This document shows, piece after piece, positions 8,778 through 16,461 of a DNA stretch of 64,000 bases; position 1 is the first letter of the stretch; every line of letters starts with the position of its first letter. Under the pieces are notes generated by a model that worked only from the letters and a program-made list of their open reading frames with translations, was not told the origin of the DNA and did not search any database. This DNA comes from Kerstersia gyiorum (GTDB lineage Bacteria; Pseudomonadota; Gammaproteobacteria; Burkholderiales; Burkholderiaceae_B). The stretch spans positions 558,001-622,000 of the forward strand of contig NZ_SGWZ01000002.1 in NCBI RefSeq assembly GCF_004216755.1, given 5' to 3'. The position numbers and the translations under genes are program-made.

Positions 8778-9941
8778 TCAGCGGGTGCGTTCCAGGATGC
8801 TGAGGTAGTTGGTAACGGCGGCGCCTCCCATATTGAAGACGCCCGCCAGTACCGGTTTGGGCAATTGCATGTCGCCGGCTTCGTGGGCAAGCTGCATGGC
8901 GGCCATGACGTGCATGGAGACGCCTGTGGCGCCTACTGGGTGGCCCTTGGCCTTGAGGCCGCCGGACGGGTTGACCGGCAACCTGCCGGTCTTTTCGCTG
9001 ATGCCTTCGGCAATGACACGTTCACCCTGGCCGGCTGGCGCCAGCCCCATGGCTTCATATTCCATCAACTCGGCGATGGTGAAGCAGTCATGGGTTTCCA
9101 CGAAAGACAGGTCGTCCAGGCTCAGTCTGGCTTGTTCCAGCCCGCGTGCCCAGGCCTGCCTGGCGCCGCTCAGTTCGGTGATGTCGCGGCGCGAGAGCGG
9201 CAGGAAATCCGTCACCTGGACTGCGGCGCGCAAGCCGATTGCCACGCGTGCCGTGGCGGCTACATCTGCGCTCGTCAGGATCAGCGCAGCGGCGCCATCG
9301 GAGATGGGCGAGCAATCGGTGCGCTTCAGCGGGCCGGCCACGTAGGGATTTTTCTCGGAAGGGGTGCGGCAGAAGTCGTAGTCGAAATCCTTGTGGAAAT
9401 GGGCGTAGGGATTGGACAGCGCATTGCGGTGGCTCTTGCTGGCGATCCGGGCCAGGGCATCCGATTTATCGCCGTAGCGCTCGAAATAGGCGCTGGCAAT
9501 CTGTCCGAAAATGCCGGCGAAACCACCAGGTACATGGGCTTCTTCCCTGGCATACGAGCATTTCTGCAGGATGGCGCCAACTTCCGCAGTCGTCAGTGCC
9601 GACATTTTTTCGTAGCCGACAACCAGCGCCACCTTGCTGCGCCCGGAACGAATGGCGTCGATGGCGCTGTACACCGCGGCGGAACCGGTGGCGCAGGCAT
9701 TTTCGCAACGTACCGTCGCGGCAAAGCGTAGGTCAGGCTGGGAGTTGAGAATCAGCGCAGAAGGGAAGTCCTGGTAGACCAGGCCGCCATTGAAGGTGCC
9801 GATATGCACGGAGTCTATGTCGGCCGCTTCGATGCCTGCGTGGTCGATGGCGCCGGCAGCCGCGTCGGCGATCATGGTCTCGATATCCATCTGCAGCTTG
9901 CCGAAAGGCAGGTGTTTCCAGCCAATAATCTGAGGATTCAC
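8778..9941 (-). CDS. Thiolase (SCP2/acetyl-CoA acetyltransferase type)
   Basis: A 387-residue thiolase-fold enzyme catalysing CoA-dependent cleavage of a 3-oxoacyl-CoA. The nucleophilic cysteine lies in ENACATGSAA (about residue 85), and the distal GHPVGATGVS motif carries the catalytic histidine. The HDCFTIAELMEYE stretch is typical of the sterol-carrier-protein-type subgroup, which handles branched or bulky substrates. The start is a GTG at 9941 with a strong AAGGA site upstream. Extending to the first ATG would run into the TRAP gene. It follows the TRAP transporter gene by 43 bp and precedes the acyl-CoA ligase, suggesting one degradation operon. Confidence 0.88.
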   Translation of the reverse strand: MNPQIIGWKHLPFGKLQMDIETMIADAAAGAIDHAGIEAADIDSVHIGTFNGGLVYQDFPSALILNSQPDLRFAATVRCENACATGSAAVYSAIDAIRSGRSKVALVVGYEKMSALTTAEVGAILQKCSYAREEAHVPGGFAGIFGQIASAYFERYGDKSDALARIASKSHRNALSNPYAHFHKDFDYDFCRTPSEKNPYVAGPLKRTDCSPISDGAAALILTSADVAATARVAIGLRAAVQVTDFLPLSRRDITELSGARQAWARGLEQARLSLDDLSFVETHDCFTIAELMEYEAMGLAPAGQGERVIAEGISEKTGRLPVNPSGGLKAKGHPVGATGVSMHVMAAMQLAHEAGDMQLPKPVLAGVFNMGGAAVTNYLSILERTR

Positions 9942-9984
9942 TGTGAGGTTCCTTGTGGGAGGGGACGGTGAGGGATGGGCACGA

Positions 9985-11886
9985 TCAGTGCAGGAATCCG
10001 ATGGAGATCCATGGCACGGCGGCCACGATGAGGGTGCCCAGCGTGATGCAGACCAGATAGCCGACCATGGGGCGCATGCCTTTGTCCGGATCGACCCGGG
10101 CAATGGCGCATGCGGTGTAGTAGCCCACCCCGAAAGGCGGCGCGAACAGGCCTATGCCCATGGACAGGATGACGACCATGGCGTAGTGCACTTCGTGTAT
10201 GCCCAGCATGTGGGCGATGGGGAACATCAGCGGCCCCAGCAGCACGATGACGGGAATGCCTTCCAGTACGCTGCCCAGTACGATGAAGACCACGATGGAC
10301 ACCAGCATGAAGGTGAAGGCGCCACCCGGCAGGTCCTGCATGAATTGCGCCAGCGCGCCCGAGAAACCTGATTGGGTGAGAGCCCATGCCATGCCGGTTG
10401 CAGTGCCGAGGATCAGCAGGATGGCGCCGGACAGGCAGGCGGTATCGACCAGCATCGGATAGACGCGGCGGATATCGAAGCAACGATAGACCAGGATGCC
10501 CACGACGACGGCGTACACGATGCCGATGGTCGAGACCTCGGTCGCAGTGGCAATGCCCTCGACGACGGTAGCCCGGATGATGAAGGGCAGCGCCAGGGCG
10601 GGCAGGGCAATGACCAGCGAGGCCCAGATCTGCTTGCGGGTGGCGCGGGGAGCGCACTTTTCCTGGTTGCCGGCGCGGCGGCAACGGTAGCCCACGACCA
10701 CGCACAGCATCAGGCCCAGCAACAGGCTGGGCAGCAGGCCGCCGGTGAAAAGCGCGCTGATGGAAACCCCGGTGACCGAGCCGATGGTGATCAGCACCAG
10801 GCTGGGCGGCACGGTTTCGGTTTGTGCGCCGGTGGCGGAAAGCAGCGCCACCGTTTCGCCTTCATCCGCGCCGCGAGCACGCATCTCCGGCAGGAGCACC
10901 GGCGCAATGGCCGCCATGTCAGCCGCCTTGGCGCCCGAGATGCCGGACACCACATACATGGCGCCGATGAGTACATAGGACAGGCCGCCCTTGACGTGTC
11001 CCAGCAGATTGGCCAGGAAGGCCACCATGCGATAGGCCATGCCGGTCATTTCTATCAGCATGCCCAGCAGTACGAACAGCGGTACGGCCAGCAGGATGAG
11101 GTGTGACATGCCTTCGTCCATGCGTCCGACAACCACCATCAATGGCATGCTGGTTGTCAGACTCAGGTAGCCGAGCGTGGCCAGGCCGAAGGAAAATGCG
11201 ATGGGAATGCCGCCAAATACGCAGGCGCCCACAATCACCACGAAGAAGATCAGCAGATTGGCATTGCCCAGGGTTTCCAGCACAGGTTGGGCCAACAGCA
11301 GCGCGCTGACGATGGCCCCCACGCCTATGGCGGCATACAGCAGAGCGCGCCAGTTGCCGGCGGTGAGCAGGCGGATGATGGAAAAGACGATCATGAAAGC
11401 CGTGCCGACGGGCAGTGCAGCGGCGCGCCAGGCGTCGGAAATCTCCATGGCCGACGAAGTGATGTAGCTTTGCTCGACGGCGTACTCATAGGCCGGACTT
11501 TGCAGAATGCACAGGAACACCAGGGCGGCGATGCCTGCTACTGATTCCATCACGGCCCGCCGTCCTGGCGAGGATTTGTTGACGAACAGCGCCATGCGCA
11601 TGTGTTCGCCGCGCCGCATGGCAATGATGGCCCCCATGACGGCCAGCCACAGAAACAGGGTGGAGGCCAGTTCGTTGGACCAGATCAGGGGGCTGTGCCA
11701 GACATAGCGAGCGGCAATGCCGGCGAACAGAATGCAGACTTCGGCCAGCACGAGGATGGCCGCGAAGGTTTCCACGATGAAGCCCAGGGACTTGTCCGCA
11801 TAGGCCAGCCATACCCATGGGGTATCGCTCCGGCTCACGGTTTCCGGCAGGGGCGGCACAGATTTGGAGGTGGCGGCTGGTTGCAT
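9985..11886 (-). CDS. TRAP transporter fused small and large permease (DctQM)
   Basis: A 633-residue inner-membrane protein. The N-terminal third (about 1-195) has the four-helix DctQ character, with WHSPLIWSNELASTLFLWL typical of the small subunit. The remainder is a DctM large subunit with about 12 hydrophobic segments and the GGKA-like ISGAKAADMAAIAPVLLPEM region. DctQM fusions are well known in TRAP systems. The ATG overlaps the stop codon of dctP by one base (TGATG), so translation is coupled. With DctP it forms a sodium-driven high-affinity importer, usually of carboxylic acids. The substrate is presumably the compound degraded by the adjacent enzymes. Confidence 0.92.
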   Translation of the reverse strand: MQPAATSKSVPPLPETVSRSDTPWVWLAYADKSLGFIVETFAAILVLAEVCILFAGIAARYVWHSPLIWSNELASTLFLWLAVMGAIIAMRRGEHMRMALFVNKSSPGRRAVMESVAGIAALVFLCILQSPAYEYAVEQSYITSSAMEISDAWRAAALPVGTAFMIVFSIIRLLTAGNWRALLYAAIGVGAIVSALLLAQPVLETLGNANLLIFFVVIVGACVFGGIPIAFSFGLATLGYLSLTTSMPLMVVVGRMDEGMSHLILLAVPLFVLLGMLIEMTGMAYRMVAFLANLLGHVKGGLSYVLIGAMYVVSGISGAKAADMAAIAPVLLPEMRARGADEGETVALLSATGAQTETVPPSLVLITIGSVTGVSISALFTGGLLPSLLLGLMLCVVVGYRCRRAGNQEKCAPRATRKQIWASLVIALPALALPFIIRATVVEGIATATEVSTIGIVYAVVVGILVYRCFDIRRVYPMLVDTACLSGAILLILGTATGMAWALTQSGFSGALAQFMQDLPGGAFTFMLVSIVVFIVLGSVLEGIPVIVLLGPLMFPIAHMLGIHEVHYAMVVILSMGIGLFAPPFGVGYYTACAIARVDPDKGMRPMVGYLVCITLGTLIVAAVPWISIGFLH

Positions 11887-12902
11887 CAGGACAGCCCTCC
11901 CGTGGCGGTTTCAAGCATGTCCCACGCCTGATCGCCGAAATTTTTCTTCCAGGTGTCGTAAAAGCCCTTTTCTTTCAGCGCAGCCCGGATCGGAGCGGGG
12001 TCGGGCGAATTGAATGCCATCCCTTGTTGTGAGAGCGTTGATTGCAGTTCCTGGTTGAGCATGAACACATCGGCACGCATATCCATGCCGGCGGCATTGA
12101 TGTTGCGGGCGACGATCTCCTGGATATCCGCCGGCAGCTTTTCCCAGGCGCGGCGATTGCCCAGGAACCAGAAACCGTCCCACATGTGGTTGGTCATGGA
12201 GCAGAATTTCTGCACTTCGTAGAATTTGGAGGTTTCAATAATGGCCAGCGGATTTTCCTGGGCATCAACCACCCTGGTTTGCAGCGAGGAATAGGTTTCG
12301 TTGAAGTTGATGCTGGTCGGGGCGGCGCCCAGGCTTTGGAACATGGAGGTCCAGAGCGGGCTGATGGGAACCCGGATCTTAATCCCGTCAAAGTCGGCAG
12401 GCACGACGATGGGGCGCGTGCTGGACGTGACCTGGCGGAAACCGTTATCCCAGATTTTGTCCATGACATATAGCCCGCGTTGCTGAATCTGTCCGCGGAT
12501 ATAGGCGCCCAATTGGCCGTCCATGGCTTTCCAGACCGTGTCGTAATCCGGAAATGCGAAACCCACGCCGCTGATGGCAGTGGCAGGCACCAGCGTGGAA
12601 AGAATCAGGCCCGACAGTGTGAAGAATTCCACGGCGCCAGCGCGTAGTTGGCTCAATGTATCGGTATCGGAACCCAGCTGGCTATTGGGAAAGATGGCCA
12701 ATTCAAATGCGCCGTCGGTTTCCTTGAAGATTCTTTCGGCCGCTTCCCGCGCCCGAATGTTCATTGGGTGATTCACGGCCAGATTGTTCGCGTACTTGTA
12801 GCGGTACTTGGGCGCAGCCGCCCAGGCGCTGCGTAGCGGCGCAGCGGCGACCAGTGCGCTTCCGGCAGTCAAGGAAATGAGTTTGCGTCGGGACAGATTC
12901 AT
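11886..12902 (-). CDS. TRAP transporter substrate-binding protein (DctP family)
   Basis: A 338-residue periplasmic protein. The N-terminus has a signal peptide with an SRRKLISLTAG start resembling a Tat motif, ending near AWAAA. The mature part follows the DctP fold: YANNLAVNHPMNI at the start, FPNSQLGSD, and the IRVPISPLW segment with the conserved arginine that binds a ligand carboxylate. It delivers substrate to the DctQM permease encoded immediately downstream. It is the first gene of the leftward operon, opposite the IclR gene across 270 bp that contain two similar operator-like sequences. Confidence 0.92.
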   Translation of the reverse strand: MNLSRRKLISLTAGSALVAAAPLRSAWAAAPKYRYKYANNLAVNHPMNIRAREAAERIFKETDGAFELAIFPNSQLGSDTDTLSQLRAGAVEFFTLSGLILSTLVPATAISGVGFAFPDYDTVWKAMDGQLGAYIRGQIQQRGLYVMDKIWDNGFRQVTSSTRPIVVPADFDGIKIRVPISPLWTSMFQSLGAAPTSINFNETYSSLQTRVVDAQENPLAIIETSKFYEVQKFCSMTNHMWDGFWFLGNRRAWEKLPADIQEIVARNINAAGMDMRADVFMLNQELQSTLSQQGMAFNSPDPAPIRAALKEKGFYDTWKKNFGDQAWDMLETATGGLS

Positions 12903-12997
12903 ATTGCCTCCTTGTTGTGATGTGGTCTTTGCCCGGATAAAGGCCAGCCACGGCCATTGCCGCGATTAACGGTCAATGGATGTCTCCAGAAATTAAT

Positions 12998-13016
12998 TGG
13001 TCCATAATGCGAACCT
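12998..13016. promoter_or_regulatory. IclR operator candidate, dctP side
   Basis: TGGTCCATAATGCGAACCT lies about 95 bp upstream of the dctP start. It shares the TGGTCC half-site and AT-rich 7-bp spacer with the better site at 13122-13140, although its right half is imperfect. Two matching sites in one divergent promoter region suggest that one regulator, most simply the adjacent IclR protein, controls both directions. Confidence 0.5.
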
Positions 13017-13121
13017 GTTTATTTGTTCTTGAATTTATTTAATCACATTGGGTATCATCGGTAAACAAGGAAAACCCGAGTGATATCCATGACATCTATC
13101 AATTGCCAGTAAAATTAATTA

Positions 13122-13140
13122 TGGTCCGTAATATGGACCA
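13122..13140. promoter_or_regulatory. IclR operator candidate, iclR side
   Basis: TGGTCCGTAATATGGACCA is an inverted repeat with 6-bp arms and a 7-bp spacer, 32 bp before the IclR start codon. Its position fits autoregulation by the adjacent IclR-type protein. A second, weaker copy lies at 12998-13016. Confidence 0.6.
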
Positions 13141-13172
13141 ATTTTTCAATTGATGTGAAATGGAATCGAATT

Positions 13173-14093
13173 ATGTCGGCAATGGAAGAGGCAATGCATA
13201 TGCGCCAGGAGATGAACAAGGCAGATCGCGTCGATGGCGCGCAGTCGGTATCGCGCGCATTGACGGTATTGCGCGCAGTGGCACGTGCGGGGGCGGAAGG
13301 CGTCGGTCTGATGACGCTGACGCGCGAAATCAGCATGAGCAAGCCGACGATCCATCGCCTGCTGAGCGTCCTGGTCACGGAAGGCATGATCGAACAGGAG
13401 CCGCAATCGCGCCGTTATTTCCTCGGGCCCGAGTGCCATATCCTGGGCCATATCGCTGCTGAGCGGCATGGCATTCACCGGCTGGCGACGCCGATCGTGC
13501 AGAAGCTGGCCTATGACTGCGGCGATAGCGCCTTTTTCTCGATAAGGCGTGGCGTGCTGGCGCTGTGCACCATGCGGGAAGATGGCGATTTCCCTCTGAA
13601 AACCTATGTGTTGGCCGCCGGAGATCGCTATCCGCTGGGTATCGGGGCGGGCAGCCTGGCCTTGCTGGTGGCCTTGCCCGATGACGAAGTCGATGAAGCG
13701 CTGGCGGTCAATGAGGCCCTGATCAATGAACGCTATCCCACGGCGACCATGGACGAAATCCGGCGCCAGGTCGCCGAAGCGCGGGCGCGCGGCGGCATCG
13801 CGATCAACCGGGGATGGGTCATGTCCGGTTCCTGGGGCATAGGGCTGGCTGTGAAGGACGCGGCGGGGCGCTTGCTGGGGGCGCTGAGTATCGCGGCCGT
13901 CCAGTCGCGCATGAGCCCGGAACGCCTGGAAGAACTCAGCGTGATGCTGCGCCAGTCGGCCAGGCGTTTGCAGCGTCAGCATGAGGCGGAACAGCCGGCC
14001 GCGCAGGGCGTCAAGGAGGCGGGCGTCCGCAAGGCACGATCGGCCGGCGCAAGGGCAGCGAAAGTGAAGGCGAGTGATACCACGGATGATTGA
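13173..14093 (+). CDS. IclR-family transcriptional regulator
   Basis: A protein of about 306 residues. The N-terminal winged helix-turn-helix (about 20-85) contains the typical SVSRALTVLRAVA and SKPTIHRLLSVLVTEGMI recognition helix. The C-terminal effector domain (about 100-265) follows IclR order, including GDRYPLGIGAGSLALLVAL. A lysine/alanine-rich tail of about 35 residues extends beyond the domain. The start at 13173 (MSAMEEAMHM) is chosen over 13155, but neither has a strong ribosome binding site. It is divergent from the TRAP operon and upstream of the SDR/PPC genes, and probably regulates both through the palindromes at 12998 and 13122. Its inducer is unknown. Confidence 0.9.
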   Translation: MSAMEEAMHMRQEMNKADRVDGAQSVSRALTVLRAVARAGAEGVGLMTLTREISMSKPTIHRLLSVLVTEGMIEQEPQSRRYFLGPECHILGHIAAERHGIHRLATPIVQKLAYDCGDSAFFSIRRGVLALCTMREDGDFPLKTYVLAAGDRYPLGIGAGSLALLVALPDDEVDEALAVNEALINERYPTATMDEIRRQVAEARARGGIAINRGWVMSGSWGIGLAVKDAAGRLLGALSIAAVQSRMSPERLEELSVMLRQSARRLQRQHEAEQPAAQGVKEAGVRKARSAGARAAKVKASDTTDD

Positions 14094-14232
14094 GCCGCGT
14101 GGTGACGCGCGCGGATAGATAGATAACGCTGGCGATGACCGCCACGCCAGGACAAGCGGGCACAGACCCGCCAACAGGCCGCAGCCCCAGGTTGCGGCCA
14201 GGCAATTCCATGACAACAAAGGAGACAACACA

Positions 14233-14991
14233 ATGAAGCATGAACAAAACGAGGATGTCACGCTGGTGACTGGCGGCGCTTCCGGCATCGGGCTGGCCCT
14301 GACGGAAGGACTGCTGGAAAGCGGTCACCGGGTACTGGTGGCCGACGTGTCGGAGGAAAACCTCGAGGCCCTGAGAAGCAAGGCGCCCGCCACGCAGCTG
14401 CGATGCGTGCATATGGATGTATCGGACGAGCAGGGCGTGCGTGCGGTGGTGGAGGACAGCGAAGCCTGCTTCGGGCCGATCTCCGGGCTGGTGAACAGCG
14501 CCGGAATCGGCCGAGATGTGGCCTTTCTGGATACCGACCTGGATTACCTGCAACGGGTATTGCAGGTCAATCTGGTGGGCACTTTTCTGGTAGGCCGGGA
14601 AGTCGCACGCTGCATGCGGCAGCGCCGGCGTGGGTCTATTGTCAATATTGCCTCGGTGTCGGGCATCCGTGGCAACGCGGGTCGCGCCGCCTACGGCGCA
14701 TCCAAAGGCGGGGTCATTACCCTGACCAAAGTCCAGGCCGTCGAACTGGCCAGCGATGGCATCCGGGTCAATGCGGTCGCGCCGGGGCCCATTGAAACGC
14801 CGCTGGTCGGGCGCATGCATACGGAGGCCGCCCGCCAGCGCTGGGTATCGGATGTGCCGCAGCGGCGCTATGCCGCCCCGGCGGAACTCAATGGCACGCT
14901 GGCCTGGCTGCTTGACGACAAGCTATCGAGTTTCGTGACGGGGCAGGTGGTCAGTGTCGATGGCGGTTTTACTGCCGCCGGCCTGCTCTGA
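14233..14991 (+). CDS. SDR-family NAD(P)-dependent oxidoreductase
   Basis: A 252-residue classical short-chain dehydrogenase. The coenzyme motif TGGASGIG is at about residues 13-20, NSAG at about 86-89, the catalytic serine in NIASVSG, and YGASK with catalytic Tyr and Lys at about 155-159. The D of VADVS after beta-strand 2 favours NAD+ over NADP+. It probably oxidises a secondary alcohol of the substrate imported by the divergent TRAP system. A GGAG site 9 bp upstream supports the start. It heads a rightward group with two PPC-domain genes. Confidence 0.9.
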   Translation: MKHEQNEDVTLVTGGASGIGLALTEGLLESGHRVLVADVSEENLEALRSKAPATQLRCVHMDVSDEQGVRAVVEDSEACFGPISGLVNSAGIGRDVAFLDTDLDYLQRVLQVNLVGTFLVGREVARCMRQRRRGSIVNIASVSGIRGNAGRAAYGASKGGVITLTKVQAVELASDGIRVNAVAPGPIETPLVGRMHTEAARQRWVSDVPQRRYAAPAELNGTLAWLLDDKLSSFVTGQVVSVDGGFTAAGLL

Positions 14992-15083
14992 AACGCCACC
15001 CGTGTTTCAGGGCGCCATTGCCCATCATCCTTTCATCCCTTTGTTCCGATGTTGCGCTACCCCTTGCAACAAGGAGATCTCTC

Positions 15084-15683
15084 ATGCCATATCCACCCGT
15101 CGATCATGGGTCAGGCAGCAAGTACAACCCATTGCGCGCCCGCACACTGATTCCGCCCGGCGCGTTCAACCCGGTGCGCATCCAAAGCCGGAGCGCCCGT
15201 TCAGGCAGGCATTTCCGCCTTGCCATCCCCGAAGGCATCAGTTTGTTTGACGGCATCAGCCAGGCGCTGGCCCATCACCAGGTTGCCAGTGCATCCATGA
15301 CATTGCTGGGCAGCCGGTTTTCCTATATTGAATACTGCACCGCGCCGCCAGACCCGCGCCAGCAGACCATCGTCCGCTATACCAGCGCCATTCCGTTGCA
15401 TCAGGCCTATATGGTGTTCGGCAACGCCACGCTGGGCAAATCGGCAGTGGGCGAGCCGCTCATCCATTGCCACGCAGCCGTGACCGATGAGTACGGTACG
15501 CCCTATGGCGGCCATATCCTGACGCAGAATGCGATCGTCGGCCCCGGTGGCGTGTCCATCCTGGTGCTTTCGCTGGATAACTTCGAATTGCGGGTCGCAT
15601 TCGACCCGGAAACCAACCAGTCTTTGCTGCAGCCGCACGATATCGAGCCGGCCGGCCAGCCCGCCCAAGCGAGGAATGCATGA
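15084..15683 (+). CDS. PPC/DUF296-domain protein, first copy
   Basis: A 199-residue protein whose central part reads like a PPC (plants-and-prokaryotes-conserved, DUF296) domain: SLFDGISQALAHHQVASAS near the start, and H residues in EPLIHCHAAVTDEYG and GGHILTQNAIVGPGG. These lie in the region where PPC proteins bind a metal. PPC domains form trimers; bacterial members are uncharacterised soluble proteins, some annotated as DNA-binding. The start at 15084 follows AAGGAGA. It overlaps the next PPC gene by four bases (ATGA), so the two are translationally coupled. The function is unknown, and context ties it to the IclR-controlled catabolic locus. Confidence 0.75.
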   Translation: MPYPPVDHGSGSKYNPLRARTLIPPGAFNPVRIQSRSARSGRHFRLAIPEGISLFDGISQALAHHQVASASMTLLGSRFSYIEYCTAPPDPRQQTIVRYTSAIPLHQAYMVFGNATLGKSAVGEPLIHCHAAVTDEYGTPYGGHILTQNAIVGPGGVSILVLSLDNFELRVAFDPETNQSLLQPHDIEPAGQPAQARNA

Positions 15684-16075
15684 TGACGGTGACCCATGTC
15701 GAATCCGGCCAGATGGGCCGGGTGGCCTATGCACGCATTGCGCCCAACGAAGACCTGGTCAAGGGTGTGGAGAAGCTGTGCCTGGCTGAAGGCTTTCGCA
15801 ATGCTTTCGTGCGCGGCGCGCTGGGCAGCCTGATTGATGGCTGCCTGGAACGCGGCGATGGCGATACCCAATTCATTGCCGGGCCGGCGGTGGAAATCGT
15901 CAGCCTGGCCGGTGAGGTGCGTAGCCAGTCCGACGGCACCCTGCGCGCCTTCCTGACCGGCGTAGTGGCGGATCCCCAGGGCAGGGTGTATGGCGGACCG
16001 TTCGTTGCCGGAGGCAATCCGGTGTGCGTGACGTTCGAGGTGACGCTGGAGGAGTGGTTGCCGGCGCAGGCGTAA
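15680..16075 (+). CDS. PPC/DUF296-domain protein, second copy
   Basis: A 131-residue single-domain PPC (DUF296) protein: EDLVKGVEKLCLAEGFRNAFVRGALGS-like N-terminal half, then a C-terminal half ending in GGPFVAGGNPVCVTFEVTLEEWL. It is shorter than its neighbour and divergent from it. The histidine cluster seen in the first copy is absent here, so any metal site is probably incomplete. This suggests a heteromeric partnership in which the two proteins form one complex, but that is inference. It is coupled by an ATGA overlap to the upstream gene and followed by a terminator at 16179. Confidence 0.75.
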   Translation: MMTVTHVESGQMGRVAYARIAPNEDLVKGVEKLCLAEGFRNAFVRGALGSLIDGCLERGDGDTQFIAGPAVEIVSLAGEVRSQSDGTLRAFLTGVVADPQGRVYGGPFVAGGNPVCVTFEVTLEEWLPAQA

Positions 16076-16178
16076 GCCGGTACGCCGTATGTTCCGGTGA
16101 CGGGCCGTTGCCTGCAGGCAGCGGCCTGTTTGGCGGTTGCGGCCGAGGCGGCTTGGCACTTGGCGTGGCGGTTGTTCC

Positions 16179-16206
16179 GGCGGCTTTCCCAGCCGCCTTA
16201 TTTATT
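16179..16206 (+). terminator. Rho-independent terminator after the SDR/PPC genes
   Basis: GGCGGCT and AGCCGCC form a 7-bp stem with a 5-nt loop, followed by TTATTTATT. This separates the SDR-PPC-PPC transcript from the GMC oxidoreductase gene downstream. The 386-bp gap 16076-16461 also contains a GC-rich dyad around 16103-16128 and a palindrome at 16301. Confidence 0.65.
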
Positions 16207-16300
16207 GCCGCGTGGGGTGGTGCTACGCGTCTGGAAATACTGTCAAGTTGAGGTAATCCAGCATGATTTAAGTGGGCGACAGGGATACAGTCTTAATGCA

Positions 16301-16312
16301 GACCGGCCGGTC
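16301..16312. promoter_or_regulatory. 12-bp palindrome upstream of the GMC gene
   Basis: GACCGGCCGGTC is perfectly self-complementary and lies 149 bp before the GMC start. Palindromes of this form are common TetR-family operators. It suggests that the GMC gene has its own promoter and control, separate from the upstream operon. No cognate regulator is adjacent. Confidence 0.35.
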
Positions 16313-16461
16313 AGTAAATTGCGTGTGGCAAACCCGGGCGCTGGGCAGGCATGAAGATGCCCGGAGGTGTCCAGCCCGTGCCTGTGTCCGCATCAGTGTG
16401 TGGGACGGGCGGCCCGCCTCGGCCGGTAAGACAACAACATGGCAAGGATGGAGACACAGGC

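Noticed and set aside
7132..8808. 558-codon plus-strand frame opposite the acyl-CoA ligase
   Set aside because: Antisense of a gene with a full set of AMP-binding motifs; no ribosome binding site and no domain character.
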